A DNA stretch of 64,000 bases, from NCBI RefSeq assembly GCF_000003815.2, contig NC_049990.1, forward strand, positions 11,943,668 through 12,007,667. The letters run 5' to 3'. A program made the position numbers and the translations under genes. Each line of letters begins with the position of its first letter. Within the stretch, counting starts at the first letter, position 1. Under the pieces are notes generated by a model. The model was not told where the DNA came from. It saw only the letters and a program-made list of their open reading frames with translations, and searched no databases. Below are positions 26,601-36,442 of this stretch, piece after piece. This stretch comes from Branchiostoma floridae. Lineage: Eukaryota > Chordata > Leptocardii > Amphioxiformes > Branchiostomatidae.

Positions 26601-29600
26601 AGATAACAACTCCTCTTTGAATGTAAAATGGCTGTTTGCTTGACGAACGTGAACGTATAGAACTAGGGAATTCAACTGTCTGTTTGAATAAATATAGTCT
26701 GCTGGCACGCTATGGAGGAAGAACATTGTAGAAAGTCAGTACATGTACCATGTCACAATAGGTCAATGCCATTTACTGACATTTACCATGATGGTAATAT
26801 CACCGATATTTTGGTGGGTGCGTATAGTGTAGTGCTTGACTTATTCAACCCCCGTAGTACACCATTAATTTATTGATATATAAATGGATCACCTAATACC
26901 AGGCTTGGATTAGCGACATTTTAATAGATTAAGGAAGTGTTTTGCTTTATATGCACAGGGGACGCGTCGTGTGGGAAAGTTAAACACGTCTTGCACTTCT
27001 CATGTACTTTAAAGACTATCAGGTCTAATACTATAGTAGCAGTACATGTTAACTAATTACAGAATTTCAAAGCAATTCCTCTTCGCTAGCTAGTGCACCT
27101 GATCTTCCGTGGTTTCACTTTATAATCTGTAAGGATGGGAGAATATCTTCGGCCATATAAAAATGCCACAATTTCTGATGCTGACATGAGAGGTAGCCTT
27201 TAATAAATCGACTTAAACAAGCAAGAGTAAGAGAGCTGCATGTTTGATCTAGAAGGTTCAATTATATATTAGAATAGAGCATGAAACAAAATAATAACAC
27301 TTCATGATACCTCCTCAAACGATCAACCGATTCTTGGTCATAGATAGTCAGATTAGTCAGATAGTCAAAGGCTATGGTACTGCCCTTTCTGTCATACATC
27401 TGTCTTGCATGTTTCATTCGCAAAGCCGGACACCTTCTCCTGCGACAAGTCCTAAGGGGAGCCCATCGACAAGTCCAACGAGTCATTTCCCCGTCAGTCC
27501 TCGGCGCGGCTCGCACCCATCGCCGAGAATCAGTCCCAAACATCCCCGGCCCAGACGTGGTTCGTCGCCCAACCCCGTGGGCAGTGCGTCCCTCCCCAGC
27601 CTGCCGAGTTCGCACACAAACAATCTGCTCACGCCGTCGCAGTCTCATTCTCCGGCCGGCAGCCCTGTCGAGCAACATGACAGAACCATCACTGATCTGA
27701 CCTTTGTCTTCGGCAAGAATGGGTATCTCAAAGCATCCTGTCATTCCAAAAGCATGCTGTTTGCTACCACTGCATGGAATCGCCGCTTTTGGGCTTCAAT
27801 GGCTGCATGGTGTTGTGTTGTATTGTAGCTTAAGCTTGATTGTTCGTACGCGCTATACTCATCTGCCTGCAAAGTTGTCAGTAGATTTAAAGTGGTATCT
27901 CACTATACTTGGGGCACTTTTGCGGCACTGAGGAGTTCGAAAGGTTACACAACGACTGTCAGAGAAAAAGAACAAATTTTCTTACTTTTTTTTTGTATAA
28001 TATGTTGTCTTCTAAGTCATACTTTAACGTATTACGAAATATCTTAACTATGAAAAAGTTAGCGAAAATAACATAACAGTGCTGCAGTGAATGAACCCCG
28101 CAGTGCCACATCGGTGCCCCACGTGCAGTGAGAGACCACATTTAGGCATCAAAGAATTACTCTCAGACTTGTACAGTACTTGAACATGTTGAAGATCTAA
28201 CTTCGAGTATCTGAATGTTTCTATTTTAATGTTCGCACACACAGTAGTGCACACCACAAGGGAAGTAACCACAGTCGAGACGCCTCACCAAAGGTCTCTC
28301 CAGGCGCCTCGCCAAAGTCTTCACCCAAGAAGAGTCACGCGAAGAGTAACGGGTCGGAGGAGCAGGCTAACGCCCACGTTGTCATAGTCGGTGGAGGGTA
28401 GGCCAAAGCTATATTTTAATATTTAGGCCACAGCTAGTAGATTTTGTACATGACATCATCAACAGACTCCAAATTCAATGTTAGAGGGCGAAGAAAACAA
28501 GATGGATAAAAAAGGTGCCATAATTTTCACAATAGACACCATACGTTTGGAGGTACAATTGTAGTGACAAAGGATCACCATTAGCCAACAAGTGCTTTAT
28601 TTCTGTATTCAAGAAGTGCACAAAGTGACACTTGTTTAGAAGACTAGTATCATTTGCAAAATTGGAAACTATACACTCAAGGCTTCCAGACAGGTGTCAC
28701 TTTTACAGCTACCAAAGAAGTTTCACCCCTAAAACTACGTATACAGTCATGGCTACCTCATTAGTTCTACAAGTACACTGAAGGTTACCTCATGACATAT
28801 TTTCCCCTTTTGGTATTTTCTCGTCGTGTTGACTAACTCCGGAGGGGAAAATGTCCTATATTTCTTTTTCAAAATCAGGAGAAATTTAATGGGCGCGCTG
28901 ATGTCATTTATATAAAATCTACTTGCTGTGGCTTTGTAATAATATCGTAGATCGGTAACTTTGAGAAAATATCATGTTTCTTAACACGTACAACTACGAT
29001 AAAGCCAAAAATCAATATCAGTGATGTACTTTCAATCTACATGTTTATAGACCACTAACTTTCTTTCCTTCCTGCTCTAAAGGTACGCAGGTATAGCGAT
29101 CGCACGGAAATTACAAGGCAAAATCAACTTTACTCTAATCGACCCAAAGGAATGCTTTCACCACCACATCGGCGCACTGAGGTCTGCCGTTAGAACAGGT
29201 AATTGTGCATCTCTGCACCCGCCGTTGCCTTTCTCTGCTATAGCATGATATAAAAGGCAATTTATGCATCCGAGAGACTCTATGAAAAGCTACTCAAACA
29301 ACTGGATACGTTTTGTGCGCCTTATATATTTACTCACTTGCATGAGTAACTTTGGTAGATTCTATACAGTATCCGATTGCCTTGATTATGTCAAACCTTC
29401 ATCGACCTGCATTCTAGATAGCTCATTGAGATGAAAATTAATTGAATCACCAAGCAGCAGAATGACGTTATCTTGAAAAACGAGGCGCTTGATCTCTGAG
29501 AAGAAGTTAGAATACATGTTGTGGATGATGATATTTGGCTATCTCTATCACCGATGTTGAATGATATTATAACGCTTATACTTCATATTCCAGATTTTGC

Positions 29601-32600
29601 CAAGAAGACCTTCATTCCGTATGACGCTACGTTCGGGAAGCGGTTTAAACAAGGCCGTGTGAAGGACGTGAACACGTCTGACAGGACTATCATCCTGGAA
29701 ACAGGTAACAACTAGCATGACGTTATCTGCGCCTTATCATGATTCAAATATACTTTGTTCAACATGAATTTCAATTAGACATCTATTATGATGTTGCACA
29801 TATTGACTCTAAGCTTTGACATGATGGGAAAACTTATGTTAGAAAACCAACAAAGAACTGAACATGAATACCAATTTATGATGCAAAAAGTAACACGTAA
29901 CGTATTTTAGTATGTCCATATAATGCGGACCCAATGGGATAGAATAATCTATATAAATAGATGATATCATCTATTATTTAAAGTGGTTGGCGTCTAACAG
30001 CAGATGTCAATTATCATCATCAGGTTGCTTTTGTGCAGCCAGCCACACGTCTAACCTAGCCCATACATTATATTCAATTCTTGTATAGGCCATGATTTTA
30101 TAATATGGATAACATCCTTGCGCGCATCAATTTTCGGCCGTTTCCAAAATAAGATAAAAAGTTTTCAACCCTACTCTAAATTGTCCAAAATCAAAATAAG
30201 CTAACATATGCGGTGGATCGCAAAGATATATACCGGAAAAACGTATACTAATGTCATAGAACATTACAAGGCCAAAGAAGATGATGCTATATTCTGTGCG
30301 TCCAGTCATTTGTTCAACCTTCCTGACCACTTTGATTTCATAATGAAGTCAGCTTCTTTGTCAAACGTTTCTTTTTATTCGCAAGCTCGCATTGATTTTT
30401 GGATTCCCAGAGGATGTCATTCATATTTAATCAAATCAACATGGCGAACGGTTATGTACGGATAACATTGTTCTTGAGAACTCCCCTCAAAACCATTTTC
30501 TGCAATATTTGAAGCTATGAGACAGCGGGATCATTCTGAAATCATTCTTGTTTATCCGCCGTTAGGAGAGACCATAAGTTACACCCATCTGGTTATCGCT
30601 ACCGGATGTACGGGTCCGTTTCCTGGACGAGTCGATGACACCATCACGACTGATGAGGCCATCAGCAGGTACAACAATCTGGCGGAACAGGTACGATTAC
30701 AGACCTCCACAGTGTCTATCACCATCACATGTCAGGCCCGCCGCTTGCATAATTATATTAGCTACAGTTCTCTGGCGTACCGGCCTGTGATTCGTCCTTC
30801 TCGCGTTTTTTAAGCCACTCGCCACCAGCCAGTCACATCGTCGCCTACGGTCAAGAGGCAACATGATTGGCTGGTAACTTCCCATCCAATCATAGGAGAG
30901 AGAATATCAGATTGGTTGAAGGCGTGCCTGCGCTAAAGTAGTTGGAAGGACGGATCGCACACCGATACGCCAGAGCCGTTACTTGGCATAATTAAGCAGT
31001 GGGTCCTACATGAGAGTATGATCATATAAGGTATTATTTGGTATAGCCTGAGTGCTTTCTTCATAGACTGTGATTAGTGTTGACTCCGAAGGCTTTTTTA
31101 CAGTTCAGCTGTGAAACTCACTGTATTCGGAAATGAAGAATAAGCCATGCTTTATAATAGTTTTGCATTAACATAATTAGTCATTCATTGTCTATTATAT
31201 TGATGATATCTAAATTTTTAATCTATGTTATAAGGACAAGTATTCAGAAAATGGTTCTTAATAGTAATACAACTTCATTGAAATTGACATCAGATTTCAT
31301 AGTCTGGCTTACCGCAAGCAATTTATTTGCTAGCGGGATAGGGTACAGTCGTAAACTATACAGTAATATGTAAAGAAAACATAAAGAGGACATAGAATCG
31401 AGTGGTATATGCTTAATTTAGAGTCAGTTATGACGCGACAGTTTTCCCACTTTTTTTTCTAGATTGAGACTGCTGACAAAATAGTGATAGTTGGCGGAGG
31501 AGTAGCGGGAATAGAACTTACGGGAGAAATTCTGTCCGCCCACAAAAATAAGAACGTCACACTGATCCACGCTCACCAGCATCTCATCAACGACGACGTT
31601 CTACCGGGCATGCGCACAAAGCTACACGAGAAACTAGCTAGATATGGCGTCACGTTTATTCTAGGTACGTTAGCAAGAGTTTACTCTCTGCCTATAATTA
31701 TCTCCATGAAAATATAGGCATTGTTTTCGGTGCGTGCGTGTGTTTGTGTGTGTGTGTGTGTGTGTACTAGTGTTTCCACATATGTTTTTGTGATCAGCAA
31801 AATTTAAAACCTGTGATGATGATATTTGTAATAATATTATGTAGCTACTTGTTTTAGAAAGACAAAGGTCCAAGTTGGTTTCGACTTCTTTAAACATACT
31901 TTTAGTAAAAAATTTTGTGGGATCTTTTTGTAGTGAACTTTTCAGTATAATAACCTATTGCATACCTTGAAAGATACTAATAAGTCATTTACATGTTCTT
32001 ACAGATGAAAGAGTAAAGAATCTTGAGGAAGTTGCTACAAATGTCTCGAAGCCCACAACAGTCAAAACAGACGCCGGGACTGAAGTCAGTGCAGACCTGG
32101 TTATACGGTGTACGGGCGTCAAACCCAACACGGCAGTATTCACTAACAACTTAGGTGAGAAGGATGTAGTAATCACTTAATATACCTTTCTATTAGTAAG
32201 CAACTGTTTGATTTTTTTTTGCTGTGTAGCAGTGACATTACGTACCATAAGGTGATATCTCACTGCACTTGCACCGTGCGGCACTGCGGGGTTCGTTCAC
32301 TGCGTCACTGTGGCGTTATTTTCGCCGATTTTTTTATAATCTAGATATTGTGTAATACGTAATAGTATGACTTAGGAGACAACAAAATGCACAAAATGTA
32401 AGAAAATTCGTTCTTTATCTCTGAAATTCGTTGAGTAATCTTTCGAACCCCGCAGTGCCGCACCGGTACCCCAGGTGCAGTGAGATACCACCTTTACCAT
32501 ACCAGTATATACATAACAGTTTCTATCCGTCTTTGTTTGGTTCATGCATTATAGCTACTCTATACTTGTTTACACCGCACGGCAAGTACATTTTTCATAG

Positions 32601-33751
32601 ACCTGGTCCGTTTTGTCACCACATCCCCAATGCCGTACCTTTATTAAAGATTCATCACCTGAAGTATGATAAAAAAATACATTATGTGCTGCTGCATCAA
32701 ATGTAATGTGCTAATATCACACCACCTTAGACCTTTTGATGCTACATACACATGTAATCTGGATTTTACATTCACCAGGCGGCAAACTAGATGACTCAGG
32801 TCGGCTGAAAGTTAACGAGTTGTTTGAAGTGGACGGCCTTGAGCACGTGTATGCCATCGGGGAATGTAACGATGTGGCCGAGGTGAAGATGCCGAGGCAC
32901 AGCACCGCACAGGGGGAACTTCTGGCGGAGAACATCGTCAGGAAATTGGACAACAAGGAGATGAAACCGCATACTCATGGTACGCAACATCATTCTTAAG
33001 TCAGACATCCTTGGTCTTTCTTCTCTGTAATGTATTAATGTAGTATGCCGTATAAGATAGGAAATGTCTATTGCTCAAGTGGCAGTCGCCTCACAGTTGA
33101 GCTCCTGGTATCAGATAGTTGGTTAGGCTTAGGTTCCAATTGCACCGGTGCCCGTTAGGGATGTAGCCCCGTCCGGGCTCCGTAGTCACAAATTTGTTCC
33201 GGTGGACTGCCGAATACCGGGGTTACCCCGTCTACTTGTAACCGGGTCCCAGGTTTATTTTAAGTACGACTTAGATTCAACCCCGTGCCCGATCGAGCCC
33301 CTAAATATCTCGGGAGCCGCAAGGTGTTCCACGGGGCCACTTAGGGGTCAAAAGTAACAAAAAAAATAGCCCGTGAACTGTCCGACAGGGCCCCTTTTTT
33401 CTAATTGGGACCTGAGCCTAACTGGAAGACCCAAGTTTAATCCTGAGTATAGTAGGACATCTCGTTTTGAGCTGCACCCTTCTTTCGGAAAGGACATAGA
33501 TAATGGTCCAATGTTCGAGGGTTGGTTGAATTTTTTTCAATTATACTTTTATAACAATATACACGTTTAACCTACCACCTTCTGCCCCTACAGGTCAGCT
33601 AATGATGGAGATATCCCTGGGTCCAAATGCTGGCGTCAGTCAAGTCAAAGGTCTCATCCTCGGTAGTTTTCTTACCAAATACCGCAAGAGCAAGGATCTC
33701 TTCGTGCACCGCTTTTGGAAAAAGGTTATGAAACAGGAAGTGCCTCACTGA
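8519..33751 (+). CDS. FSP1-A: AIFM2/FSP1-like NAD(P)H:quinone oxidoreductase with alternative, extended N-termini
   Basis: AIFM2/FSP1-family flavoprotein; the vertebrate member reduces ubiquinone and vitamin K at membranes and suppresses ferroptosis. Shared exons: 27426-27722, 28245-28397, 29083-29198, 29594-29704, 30566-30690, 31463-31664, 32005-32154, 32779-32979, 33594-33751. Each joins to one of three first exons (8519-8655, 19706-19869, 25597-25748), giving open frames of 549, 558 or 554 aa. The core starts at HVVIVGGGYAGIAIARKL (first Rossmann/FAD fold), then LVIATGCTGPFPG, IVIVGGGVAGIELTGEI (second Rossmann, NAD(P)H), IRCTGVKPN, and YAIGEC, where the paralogues have YAIGDC. About 188 residues precede the core, against 13 in the paralogues, and there is no Met-Gly myristoylation start. 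Gene structure differs from C, D and E: one intron is extra (between 29704 and 30566) and one is missing, since the 202-bp exon at 31463 equals the 93+109-bp exons of the others. The least certain points are the donor at 27723 and the acceptor at 28244; an in-phase alternative acceptor would start the exon at 28275. A possible poly(A) signal lies at 34510. Confidence 0.85.
9126..9480. repeat. Diverged tandem duplication, period about 183 bp
   Basis: Two units begin near 9126 and 9308. Shared landmarks in the same order are TCTATTTTTA, GCCACAGTTTA, a CATCTTC tract, AAAGAATGTGTT-like sequence and GGCTGTATCGACAAAT followed by TACTGTACATCT. Divergence is moderate, so the duplication is not recent. 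Confidence 0.7.
9944..10157. repeat. Tandem duplication, period 107 bp
   Basis: ATCGACATTTTCCATATTAT occurs at 9944 and again at 10051. The following 100 bases match closely, including ATATTCAGATATTAT, TCCTCTTACTTAAC and GATCGTTATGGAAAGACGTC. It lies inside the first intron of FSP1-A. Confidence 0.8.
12785..12847. repeat. Hairpin with about 25-bp arms
   Basis: The left arm TAAGGTTCCTTTATGCTGGG and the right arm (ending near 12847) are near-perfect reverse complements around a loop of about 12 bases. It lies about 90 bp from the next palindrome. It could be a MITE remnant or a transcribed hairpin. Confidence 0.65.
12931..13088. mobile_element. Foldback/MITE-like element, family with 22071-22202
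   Basis: The left arm carries AAGCAGATCCTA then CATAAGATAGTATCAA; the right arm carries TTGATACTATCTTATG then TAGGATCTGCTTGGAGA. An inner GCCGGCC inverted pair extends the fold, making a 158-bp imperfect palindrome. The end motif TCTCCAAGCAGATC recurs at 22071-22202, with fragments near 60345 and 63265. No coding capacity. Confidence 0.65.
16250..16350. repeat. CA-rich imperfect microsatellite
   Basis: Interrupted (CA)n with CAGA interruptions, ending in an alternating CG-rich tract (GCGCGCGCG). The cysteine-rich open frame over it on the minus strand is an artefact of the repeat. Confidence 0.9.
18163..18390. mobile_element. MITE, GGTATCTCAC family, copy a
   Basis: About 228 bp with inverted ends. 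GGTGCGGCACTGCGG near the left end mirrors CCGCAGTGCCGCACCGG near the right end. The body carries TTATCTCTGAAATTC and the CAACAAAATACACAAAA stretch shared with the copies at 32249 and 37778. It lies in the long 5' intron of FSP1-A. Confidence 0.8.
19706..19869 (+). CDS. FSP1-A alternative first coding exon 1b (RG/Tyr-rich)
   Basis: ATG at 19706 opens 54 codons plus two bases, with donor AAACA|gtaagtag (phase 2). The peptide starts MAYAYLSGASTIYDNGPW and becomes rich in Arg, Gly and aromatics (FRGGYTFPGRGYYHRGRGRP), ending in a basic RRRK run. This resembles RGG/RG regions of RNA-binding or condensate-forming proteins; that function is inference. Without splicing the frame stops immediately (CAG TAA), so splicing at the donor is needed. 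It joins the 27426 acceptor in phase, giving His at the junction. The start resembles exon 1c (MAYSYLSS), which suggests the two arose by duplication. Confidence 0.7.
20931..21017. repeat. Short tandem repeat, unit about 34 bp, about 2.5 copies
   Basis: GAAGACAAATATTTTGTGTT with a trailing GAGATTAGTTT recurs three times with few changes. AT-rich, with no coding potential. Confidence 0.75.
22071..22202. mobile_element. Foldback/MITE-like element, second copy
   Basis: The left end TCTCCAAACAGATCTAC then GTGGCAAAAACAGTATCCAA pairs with the right end TTGGATACTACCTTGCCAC then GTAGATCTCCTTGGAGA. About 130 bp long. The end sequence resembles the 12931-13088 element. Confidence 0.65.
22895..23165. 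repeat. Imperfect tandem duplication, period about 145 bp
   Basis: Both units contain GATGGATTA(A/G)TAACTA, an AAGGTAACA motif, CAGTTACCG-like sequence and end with TCTATACTTCACCCACGTAT. It directly precedes the GATA microsatellite. Confidence 0.65.
23170..23425. repeat. GATA/TAGA microsatellite, interrupted
   Basis: About 250 bp of imperfect (GATA)n with a central TATATATATATCTATATA stretch. Likely length-variable. Confidence 0.9.
23739..24150. repeat. Minisatellite, four units of about 100 bp
   Basis: Units start near 23739, 23840, 23940 and 24040 with GTATTTGA(G/A)TTACAGCTGG. Each contains ACTTGCAGGAGTG(A/G)CAGG and GGAAATATAGG(T)(C/T)AGAGTTG, ending GTTGATTAGAT. The fourth unit has a small insertion. 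The minus-strand frame across it (23950-24228) is a repeat artefact. Confidence 0.9.
24805..24893. repeat. TG-rich microsatellite
   Basis: Interrupted (TG)n with CTG/TCTG interruptions. Both-strand cysteine- or threonine-rich frames over it are artefacts. Confidence 0.9.
25597..25748 (+). CDS. FSP1-A alternative first coding exon 1c (RG/Pro-rich)
   Basis: ATG at 25597 opens 50 codons plus two bases, with donor GTGTC|gtgagtag (phase 2). The peptide starts MAYSYLSSPYNGFGRGRSQL, continues with HGRGPGRGRGQW and ends in Pro/Arg-rich sequence. The exon is markedly more GC-rich than its surroundings. It joins the 27426 acceptor in frame with Ser at the junction. It shares the MAYxYLS start and RG-rich composition with exon 1b. 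It is the closest first exon to the shared body, 1.7 kb upstream. Confidence 0.7.
27426..28397 (+). CDS. FSP1-A shared Ser-Pro-repeat linker (exons 2 and 3)
   Basis: Exon 2 (27426-27722) and exon 3 (28245-28397) encode a disordered linker of about 140 residues joining each alternative N-terminus to the Rossmann core. Exon 2 opens with RTPSPATSPKGSPSTSPTSH and carries many SP/TP dipeptides with basic runs (SPRRGSHPSPRISPK). Exon 3 carries DASPKVSPGASPKSSPKK before EEQANAHVVIVGG. The repeated (S/T)P-K/R pattern matches proline-directed kinase sites (CDK/MAPK type). The 3' end of exon 2 is weakly supported: the donor GG|gtatct is mediocre and the last codons are less repetitive. No counterpart exists in FSP1-C, D or E. 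Confidence 0.7.
27890..28142. mobile_element. MITE, GGTATCTCAC family, copy b (reverse orientation)
   Basis: Starts AGTGGTATCTCACTATACTTG and ends GTGCAGTGAGAGACCAC. The body is the reverse complement of copies a, c and d (GCGAAAATAACA, AACCCCGCAGTGCCACA). It sits in the intron between FSP1-A exons 2 and 3. Confidence 0.8.
30743..30997. mobile_element. TIR-bearing MITE-like element in an FSP1-A intron
   Basis: CTCTGGCGTACCGG then GATTCGTCCTTC on the left mirrors GAAGGACGGATC then CCGATACGCCAGAG on the right. Outer AATTA motifs extend the ends. About 255 bp, non-coding. It starts about 50 bp after the exon ending at 30690. Confidence 0.65.
31736..31764. repeat. (GT)n microsatellite
   Basis: About 28 bp of GT-rich repeat in the FSP1-A intron after the exon ending at 31664. 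Confidence 0.9.
32249..32494. mobile_element. MITE, GGTATCTCAC family, copy c
   Basis: Starts AAGGTGATATCTCACTGCAC and ends GTGCAGTGAGATACCACCTT. Inner ends are GCGGCACTGCGGGGTTCG and CGAACCCCGCAGTGCCGCAC. It has the same internal TTATCTCTGAAATTCGTTGA as copies a and d. It lies in the FSP1-A intron before the exon at 32779. Confidence 0.9.
33140..33280. repeat. Dispersed repeat shared with the last intron of FSP1-C
   Basis: Contains CACCGGTGCCCG, CCCGTCCGGGCT, GTCACAAATTTGT and CCGGGTCCCAGGTT. The same landmarks recur in order near 44595-44870 (GCACCGCTGCCCG, CCCGACCGGGCC, GCCACAAATTTGTC, GCCGGGTCCCGGGTT). Both copies lie in the last intron of an FSP1 gene, in the same orientation. Confidence 0.55.
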
Positions 33752-34708
33752 GACAACAATACAACAAAGTGTCCAGACCTACATTGTTGTCCAAAGTCTA
33801 AAAATATATCTCTTGATAAACGTTATATAAAACATTACCAACGAAACATCCAGGGATATGATAATTATATATATGAACATTGTGCAAATAACATTCCTGC
33901 TTCTTCTTCCTCTAAATACCTTCTAAACAAAGGATCAACATCAATTCCTGCAGCCAAAACCTTTTATCAAAAGACAGTACATGACATAACATGAAGTGTT
34001 CTTATTGATACTTTATACATTTTTCCATGTTCAAGAAGTTTAAAGTAAATAGGATATAAAGGGATAACAGTTTCTTTCTGATAAAAAGGGCAACTCAAGA
34101 TTTGTTCTATTCTGTAAACATTGTTTGATATGTAACAGGTAAGTTGTGTAGAATGTACATTATGGTGAATTCACATTATAAACATTAAGACGGTATTCTT
34201 GACTTATTGACGTTATGTTGGTAATAATGTATTGGATGTCTTTTCATATTGCGCCAATTAATGACGAGTCGGAATAACAACACATCAAGCTCACAGTTCA
34301 TGTTCATGGCGTCATCCAAACAAAGGGCATTTTAAAGGTATTGTGAAACCAAAATGCAATATAAAGCAAAATCAAATTCTAGTCGCTTTGCCTCTTGTTC
34401 AGTTTATATAATTCGAATAACTCAAACTAAAAACTTTAAATTCAACCATATGTTTATACAACTAGGTAATCATGGGAAATAGATAATAAGATGATGATTA
34501 TAAATATATAATAAAAAATTTTCTTTTCAAAATACATCCTTGAAACATCGTAAGGTTAGCAACTAAACAAGAACTCAAGTTTGTAAATAGGCCACGTGTA
34601 TAAATGAAATATTTGAAATATACATGATATCAGCACATATGAAATAAAAAATGCGTAGCACGTTTTTTCAAATCACTAGGGCCCCGATTCCACAAGACGG
34701 CGATCGAG

Positions 34709-34896
34709 CTGTATCTCATTGCAACCTTAACTGAATTTGTATAACCATTGAATTTATAATTGGAATATCACATAAAGTATTGAAATATTACTGTTAAGAC
34801 AACAAAGCACACAAAGTTAGAAAAGATTTCTTATCAATGAAAATCGCAGCAAGACCGCCCCCTAGCGGAATGCTTCAGAATGGGGTATGAGATAAC
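34709..34896. mobile_element. Degenerate relative of the GGTATCTCAC MITE family
   Basis: Begins CTGTATCTCATTGCAAC and ends GGGGTATGAGATAAC, with an internal ACAACAAAGCACACAAAG tract reminiscent of the family body. Inner ends differ (CCGCCCCCTAGCGG replaces GCAGTGCCGCACC), so this is a related subfamily or a strongly diverged copy. Confidence 0.45.
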
Positions 34897-36242
34897 AAAT
34901 ACTTGGATTCTATGATATCCATAAGGCGTATTTAATAAGGTTTTGAATACGTAGAAATGTCACTTCACTCTATTCAGGACTGGACTCTATTCGGACAAAA
35001 CATTTCTACTCTAATCGTGACTGAAAAAAGTTGATAATCTCCATCAGATATTAAAGGAAAACGGTGATGACATTTTCGTGAATGGAATCCTTTATGAAAG
35101 GATTACATAAAGTACTATATATTAAGTGAATAACTTTATCGTGTAGGTAGATGCATTTTCACCACTTAATGAAAAAATAAACAGACAAATTCGCTGTAGA
35201 AAGCACGTAGTGTGTAGTATCGATGTCTTTATTACTGCTGTATACTTTATCAAGCATTTTATTGTGGGTTTTAGGTAATGTAGATTTCATATCTTTACCA
35301 TAAGAAAATTCAGGCCGAATTGACGATATGGCATATTGAAACTATTACTAAGTATAGCATTAGATTCAACGATAAAGAAATGAACATGTTAAGTCCACAC
35401 TAATTATAAGTGTCATTCCCGTGTTTTCGGGAGAAGCATTTTGTCAATGGTATTTGTTGGATACTTCTGCTGTTTTTGTAAGAAATTCTATACAACACAT
35501 CTATACAACACATCTATTTTGCGTCGTCCATGTTAATGAAAAAGTTGTTTTAAATGTATAGAGACAAATACACTGGAGGCCAATAATTTCTGTTACAGTC
35601 AAGTGAAAGTCAAGTCAAAGTTAAAGTTAAGTATCTTTTTAGTGGCATGAAAGATGAGTATGAAACAAATGTTCTTCGATGGTTTGTAATTATATGAAGT
35701 TGTTTTGTATGAAGATATAGCTTTTATCGTCAAATGTTTCTGTTTGTTTTTCATATACTTATAACATTACATATCCTGGAATATATCATGTGTATTATCA
35801 TGCTAGTCATCTAATAAACATCACAAGATACACGTTATTCATGTTCTTGTACTTATGGTTCATAGCTCGAATGTATGTTGGGAACATGCTTGGTGTGAAC
35901 CTACTTGAATTGTGTACTTAAAACTACTCTGTTTCACCTTTGTTTCTTTATCGGATCTATGTCTACAAAGCCCTTATCGACAGAAAGTGAATTAACTCAA
36001 ATCAGCTTCCATGTAGCTCAAATAAACGCAATGAAAAAATGAGCTAATCTTTCACTGGTCGTGACAGGGAAGACATTAAAAAAATTATGTACAGTATTTA
36101 CATCCATCCTTCCTTCCGCTAGCTATTTTAACAAGTACCATGAAAAGGGGACCACATGCTCCACAGCTCAATATCACATCCTAGGGACCACAGCAATTTC
36201 CAGTAGCCAGCAAGTGACCGACACAGACGCGACTTCTTGGTC

Positions 36243-36412
36243 CAGTTTCTCCTGTGTCCTACTTCATTCTCCCGGTTTCTCCTGTATTCTCCCGGTTTCT
36301 CCTGTATTCTCTTGGTTCCTCCTCTATTCTCCCGGCTTCTCTTGTTTTTTTCCTGTATTCTCCCGGTTTCTCCTGTATTCTCTTGGTTCCTCCTGTATCT
36401 CCTATATTTCTC
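36243..36412. repeat. Pyrimidine-rich minisatellite, unit about 20 bp
   Basis: Seven to eight units based on TTCTCCTGTATTCTCCCGGT, with variants ending TTGGT. It creates repetitive open frames on both strands, which are artefacts. It lies immediately 3' of the UGT stop codon. Confidence 0.85.
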
Positions 36413-36442
36413 CAGGCATGCTACCAAGAAGGATGTCGTAGC

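Larger units (their letters stand above)
33752..36442. other. 3' region between FSP1-A and the UGT gene (convergent)
   Basis: Non-coding. It contains the probable 3' UTR of FSP1-A (AATAAA at 34510, another near 34642), a degenerate relative of the GGTATCTCAC MITE (34709-34896), and a pyrimidine-rich minisatellite next to the UGT stop codon. No further gene is seen. Confidence 0.55.

Noticed and set aside
27262-27744. 160-codon minus-strand Arg-rich frame opposite FSP1-A exon 2
   Set aside because: It is the antisense shadow of the Ser-Pro/Arg-rich exon, where biased composition keeps other frames open.
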